Shown piece after piece: positions 6,068 to 9,069 of a stretch of DNA of 9,069 nt. This DNA comes from Actinobacteria bacterium BACL4 MAG-120820-bin23 (GTDB lineage Bacteria; Actinomycetota; Actinomycetes; Nanopelagicales; Nanopelagicaceae): assembly GCA_001437855.1 (NCBI GenBank), contig LIBD01000028.1, positions 1-9,069 on the forward strand. The letters are read 5' to 3'. Below the pieces are notes generated by a model. That model made no database searches. It was not told the DNA's origin and saw nothing but the letters and a program-made list of their open reading frames with translations. The position numbers and the translations under genes are program-made. How positions within the stretch are numbered: position 1 is the stretch's first letter; each line of letters starts with the position of its first letter.

Positions 6068-8170
6068 ATGTCAGTTGCAACCGCAATCGATTTAGCCAAG
6101 GTTCGAAACATTGGAATCATGGCGCACATTGACGCGGGTAAAACTACGACCACTGAGCGAATTCTTTTCTACACCGGTATTAACTACAAAATTGGTGAGG
6201 TACATGAGGGCGCAGCCACCATGGACTGGATGGAGCAAGAGCAAGAGCGCGGAATCACTATTACATCTGCAGCAACTACCTGTCATTGGAAAGATCACAT
6301 GATTAACATCATTGATACTCCTGGCCACGTAGATTTCACAGTTGAAGTAGAAAGATCGCTTCGAGTATTAGATGGTGCAGTTGCAGTATTTGATGGTGTT
6401 GCCGGAGTTGAGCCACAATCTGAAACAGTTTGGCGTCAAGCAGATCGTTACAACGTTCCTCGTATTTGTTTTGTTAATAAGCTAGATCGCACCGGTGCAT
6501 CATTTGATCGCTGCGTAGATATGATCAAGTCTCGTCTTAATGCCACACCATTAGTACTGCAGATTCCAATTGGATTAGAGGGTGATTTTTCTGGCCTAGT
6601 AGATCTAATTGCAATGAAGGCATTGGTTTGGCCAGGAGAGACTAAAAAGGGTGAAGATTATTTAATTGAAGAGATCCCAGCTAATTTAGTTGAGAAGGCA
6701 AAGCAAGCACGTCATGAATTATTAGAAACTCTTGCTGATTGCGATGATGTTGTAATGGAGAAGTACCTAGAGGGTGCTGAGTTAACTGAAGAAGAGATTA
6801 TTGCTGGAATCCGTCGCGCAACCCTGGCTGATAAAGCAACACCAGTTCTTACTGGTTCTGCATTTAAGAACAAGGGTGTGCAACCAATGCTGGATGCGGT
6901 AAATCGTTACCTACCAAGCCCACTTGATGTAAAAGCAATTGTTGGTCACAAGCAAGGAGATTCAACAGTTGAAATTGAGCGTCAACCAAAAAATGATGAG
7001 CCATTCTCAGCACTAGCTTTTAAAATTATGCGAGATCCTCATCTAGGTAAATTGACCTTCGTCCGGATTTACTCTGGCTCATTATCAGCTGGAACTGCAG
7101 TACTAAATTCAACTAAAGATAGAAAAGAAAGAATTGGAAAGATCTATCAAATGCACGCTAATAAGCGTGAGGAGATGGAATCAGCCGGCGCCGGAATGAT
7201 TATTGCGGTAATGGGTCTTAAAGATACGACTACCGGTGAAACTTTATGTGATGTTGATAAGCCAGTAATTTTAGAATCAATGGATTTCCCAGCTCCAGTT
7301 ATCTCAGTAGCAATCGAACCAAAGACCAAGGCAGATCAAGAAAAACTTGGCGTTGCAATTCAATCCTTAGCCGAAGAAGATCCAACTTTCCATGTTAAAT
7401 CAGATGAAGAGACTGGCCAGACAATTATCTCTGGTATGGGTGAGTTGCACTTAGAAATTTTAGTAGACCGAATGAAGCGTGAATTTAAAGTAGAGGCAAA
7501 TGTTGGTAAACCACAGGTGGCATACCGCGAAACATTACGCAAAACAGTTTCTCGTTATGACTACACACATAAGAAGCAATCTGGTGGTTCTGGACAGTTT
7601 GCAAAGATCCAGATTTCAGTAGAGCCACTTCCAACTGGTTCTGAGCAATCATATGAATTCGTAAATAAGATCACTGGCGGACGTATTCCTAAGGAGTACA
7701 TCCCATCTGTAGATGATGGTTGCCAGGAGGCACTCGCTAGCGGACCACTTGCTGGTTATCCGTTAGTTGATGTGAAAGTTACTCTTCTTGATGGCGCTTA
7801 TCATGATGTTGACTCATCAGAGCTTGCCTTCAAGATTGCTGGTATCGCAGCATTTAAGGAAGCAGCAAAACTTGCTGGTCCGGTATTGCTAGAACCAGTT
7901 ATGTCCGTTGAAGTTATTACTCCTGAAGATTTCATGGGTGATGTCATCGGAGATATTAATAGTCGTCGTGGTCAAATCTTGGCCATGGATGAGCGGTCAG
8001 GTGCCCGGATTGTTAAGGCAACAGTGCCACTGTCAGAGATGTTCGGCTATGTCGGAGATCTTCGTAGCAGGACACAAGGTCGCGCGAGCTACAGCATGCA
8101 ATTTGATTCGTATGCCGAAGTTCCACAAGCGGTATCGAAAGAAATCATTGCGAAGGTTCGCGGCGAGTAA
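6068..8170 (+). CDS. fusA: Translation elongation factor G
   Basis: EF-G is the GTPase that drives tRNA-mRNA translocation and, with ribosome recycling factor, splits ribosomes. The 700-residue product is full length. G-domain motifs: AHIDAGKT (19-26, P-loop), RGITI (61-65, switch I), DTPGH (83-87), NKLD (137-140) and GSA (263-265). Domain II starts near 310. Domain IV includes GGRIPKEYIPSVDDG (537-551) and YHDVDSS with His579 near its tip. Domain V contains GDVIGDINSRRGQI and RTQGRASYSMQF. All are typical of canonical EF-G rather than the EF-G2 or TetM type. ATG 6068 has GGGAG (6054-6058) nine bases upstream, 26 bp after rpsG. The last 200 bp are richer in GC than the rest and use codons rare elsewhere in the gene, such as CGG, AGG and TCG. 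Confidence 0.99.
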   Translation: MSVATAIDLAKVRNIGIMAHIDAGKTTTTERILFYTGINYKIGEVHEGAATMDWMEQEQERGITITSAATTCHWKDHMINIIDTPGHVDFTVEVERSLRVLDGAVAVFDGVAGVEPQSETVWRQADRYNVPRICFVNKLDRTGASFDRCVDMIKSRLNATPLVLQIPIGLEGDFSGLVDLIAMKALVWPGETKKGEDYLIEEIPANLVEKAKQARHELLETLADCDDVVMEKYLEGAELTEEEIIAGIRRATLADKATPVLTGSAFKNKGVQPMLDAVNRYLPSPLDVKAIVGHKQGDSTVEIERQPKNDEPFSALAFKIMRDPHLGKLTFVRIYSGSLSAGTAVLNSTKDRKERIGKIYQMHANKREEMESAGAGMIIAVMGLKDTTTGETLCDVDKPVILESMDFPAPVISVAIEPKTKADQEKLGVAIQSLAEEDPTFHVKSDEETGQTIISGMGELHLEILVDRMKREFKVEANVGKPQVAYRETLRKTVSRYDYTHKKQSGGSGQFAKIQISVEPLPTGSEQSYEFVNKITGGRIPKEYIPSVDDGCQEALASGPLAGYPLVDVKVTLLDGAYHDVDSSELAFKIAGIAAFKEAAKLAGPVLLEPVMSVEVITPEDFMGDVIGDINSRRGQILAMDERSGARIVKATVPLSEMFGYVGDLRSRTQGRASYSMQFDSYAEVPQAVSKEIIAKVRGE

Positions 8171-8201
8171 AACCGCAACGACCAGAGCGAAAATCCGAAA
8201 T

Positions 8202-8219
8202 AACTACTAACAACTACTA
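8202..8219 (+). repeat. Short direct repeat before the tuf ribosome binding site
   Basis: AACTACTA occurs twice (8202-8209 and 8212-8219), separated by AC, in the 61-bp fusA-tuf spacer. The stretch lacks G and is therefore likely unstructured, directly upstream of AGGAGG. It may be no more than a low-complexity, open ribosome landing region. I see no promoter or terminator in this spacer. Confidence 0.5.
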
Positions 8220-8220
8220 C

Positions 8221-8226
8221 AGGAGG
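8221..8226 (+). promoter_or_regulatory. Strong ribosome binding site of tuf, deciding a GTG start
   Basis: AGGAGG, a full anti-Shine-Dalgarno match, is followed by five A and then GTG 8232. It is the strongest such site in the window, in keeping with the very high expression expected of EF-Tu. It supports the GTG start rather than any downstream ATG. Confidence 0.9.
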
Positions 8227-8231
8227 AAAAA

Positions 8232-9069
8232 GTGACAAAGGCGAAGTTCGAGCGGACCAAACCGCACGTAAACATCGGCACCATCGGTCACATTGACCAC
8301 GGTAAGACAACTCTTACTGCGGCAATTTCCAAGGTGCTTCATGAAAAGTTCCCGGATGTAAATCCGCTGATGAATTTTGATCAAATTGATAAGGCGCCAG
8401 AAGAGCGTCAACGCGGTATTACTATTTCTATCGCACACATTGAGTACCAAACAGAGAAGCGTCACTACGCTCACGTTGACTGTCCAGGTCACGCTGACTA
8501 CATCAAGAACATGATCACTGGTGCAGCACAAATGGATGGCGCGATTTTGGTAGTAGCAGCAACTGATGGACCAATGCCACAGACAAAAGAGCACGTACTA
8601 CTTGCTCGTCAGGTTGGCGTTCCTTCAATCGTTGTTGCATTAAACAAGTCAGACATGGTTGATGATGCTGAAATTCTTGAGCTTGTTGAAATGGAAGTTC
8701 GTGAACTTCTAAACAAGTATGAGTTCCCTGGAGATACAACTCCAATCGTTCGTATCTCAGCTCTTAAAGCCCTTGAGGGTGACCAAAAGTGGGTAGATGC
8801 TCTTCTTGAGTTAATGAATCAAGTAGATAACTTCATTCCACAACCAGAGCGTGAGACTGATAAGCCATTCCTAATGCCAGTAGAAGATGTATTTACAATT
8901 ACTGGTCGCGGAACTGTTGTTACTGGTCGTATCGAGCGTGGAATTGTTAAGGTCAACGAAGAGGTTGAAATCGTTGGTATCCGTCCAGATGCACAAAAGA
9001 CAATTGTTACTGGCGTAGAAATGTTCCGTAAGTTACTTGATGAGGGTCAGGCTGGCGAAAACGTTGGCC
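8232..9069 (+). CDS. tuf: Translation elongation factor Tu, 5' part (partial)
   Basis: EF-Tu carries aminoacyl-tRNA to the ribosomal A site as a GTP complex. The frame from GTG 8232 stays open to the right edge, giving 279 complete codons; roughly the last 120 of about 397 residues are missing. The start reads TKAKFERTKPHVNIGTIGHI. Motifs: GHIDHGKT (19-26), ERQRGITI (58-65, with switch I Thr64), DCPGH (83-87, with catalytic His87), NKSD (138-141) and SALK (G5), followed by the start of domain 2 (FTITGRGTVVTGRIERG). The effector-loop wording is typical of Actinobacteria. Kirromycin-type position Gln127 is wild-type. The gene closes the usual rpsL-rpsG-fusA-tuf order. The first 100 bp are about 50% GC, higher than most of the operon. 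The GTG start and missing 3' end make this gene easy to overlook in automatic ORF lists. Confidence 0.99.
   Translation, partial: MTKAKFERTKPHVNIGTIGHIDHGKTTLTAAISKVLHEKFPDVNPLMNFDQIDKAPEERQRGITISIAHIEYQTEKRHYAHVDCPGHADYIKNMITGAAQMDGAILVVAATDGPMPQTKEHVLLARQVGVPSIVVALNKSDMVDDAEILELVEMEVRELLNKYEFPGDTTPIVRISALKALEGDQKWVDALLELMNQVDNFIPQPERETDKPFLMPVEDVFTITGRGTVVTGRIERGIVKVNEEVEIVGIRPDAQKTIVTGVEMFRKLLDEGQAGENVG

Noticed and set aside
7908..8210. 100-codon + strand frame overlapping the end of fusA
   Set aside because: It is an out-of-frame shadow of EF-G domain V, and the correct frame is fully conserved to the TAA at 8168-8170.
8217..8594. 125-codon frame on the - strand opposite tuf
   Set aside because: It lies wholly antisense to the EF-Tu G domain apart from a few bases. 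The Cys/Val/Leu-rich product resembles no family and arises from the codon bias of tuf.
1..9069. tRNA or rRNA genes, CRISPR arrays, insertion sequences, attachment sites, defence or biosynthetic clusters
   Set aside because: No cloverleaf, repeat-spacer pattern, transposase or terminal inverted repeats were seen. Apart from the 298-bp intergenic region, the window is almost fully occupied by conserved coding sequence.

Overview
The window is a core-genome segment of an actinobacterium: the end of the rpoB-rpoC transcription operon followed by the start of the str (streptomycin) operon, rpsL-rpsG-fusA-tuf. One unrelated membrane-protein gene sits between them on the opposite strand. Three things point to Actinobacteria: an alpha-helical, highly charged insertion near residues 140-235 of RpoC, the actinobacterial form of the EF-Tu effector region (ERQRGITI), and a TTGACC-N18-TACCCT promoter. 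Sampled coding stretches are only about 42-45% GC, low for the phylum. This fits a streamlined freshwater lineage such as the acI/Nanopelagicales group. That placement is an inference, not a demonstrated identity.

Layout. 1-377 is the 3' end of rpoB (+). 391-4215 is complete rpoC (+). 4229-4261 is a GC-rich hairpin with T-runs on both strands, serving rpoC from the left and the next gene from the right. 4263-4898 (-) encodes a seven-helix PAQR/hemolysin III family membrane protein that converges on rpoC. 4899-5196 is a 298-bp divergent intergenic region. It holds a probable leaderless promoter for the PAQR gene, a good promoter for the str operon, and a leader of about 179 nt with several possible hairpins and a 24-codon small reading frame. 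5197-5571 rpsL, 5571-6041 rpsG and 6068-8170 fusA follow on the + strand. tuf starts at GTG 8232 and runs off the right edge.

The main genes form the transcription and translation machinery: the beta and beta' subunits of RNA polymerase, decoding-centre protein S12, 30S head protein S7, translocase EF-G and aminoacyl-tRNA carrier EF-Tu. rpsL and rpsG overlap by one base (TAATG), so they are probably translationally coupled. All catalytic motifs examined are intact, and no gene is broken within the window.

No undescribed defence, mobile or biosynthetic system is visible. The points most worth a second look are the structured rpsL leader, where one segment can pair with either of two partners, and a local jump in GC and codon use at the end of fusA and start of tuf. 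The rest is ordinary housekeeping sequence.
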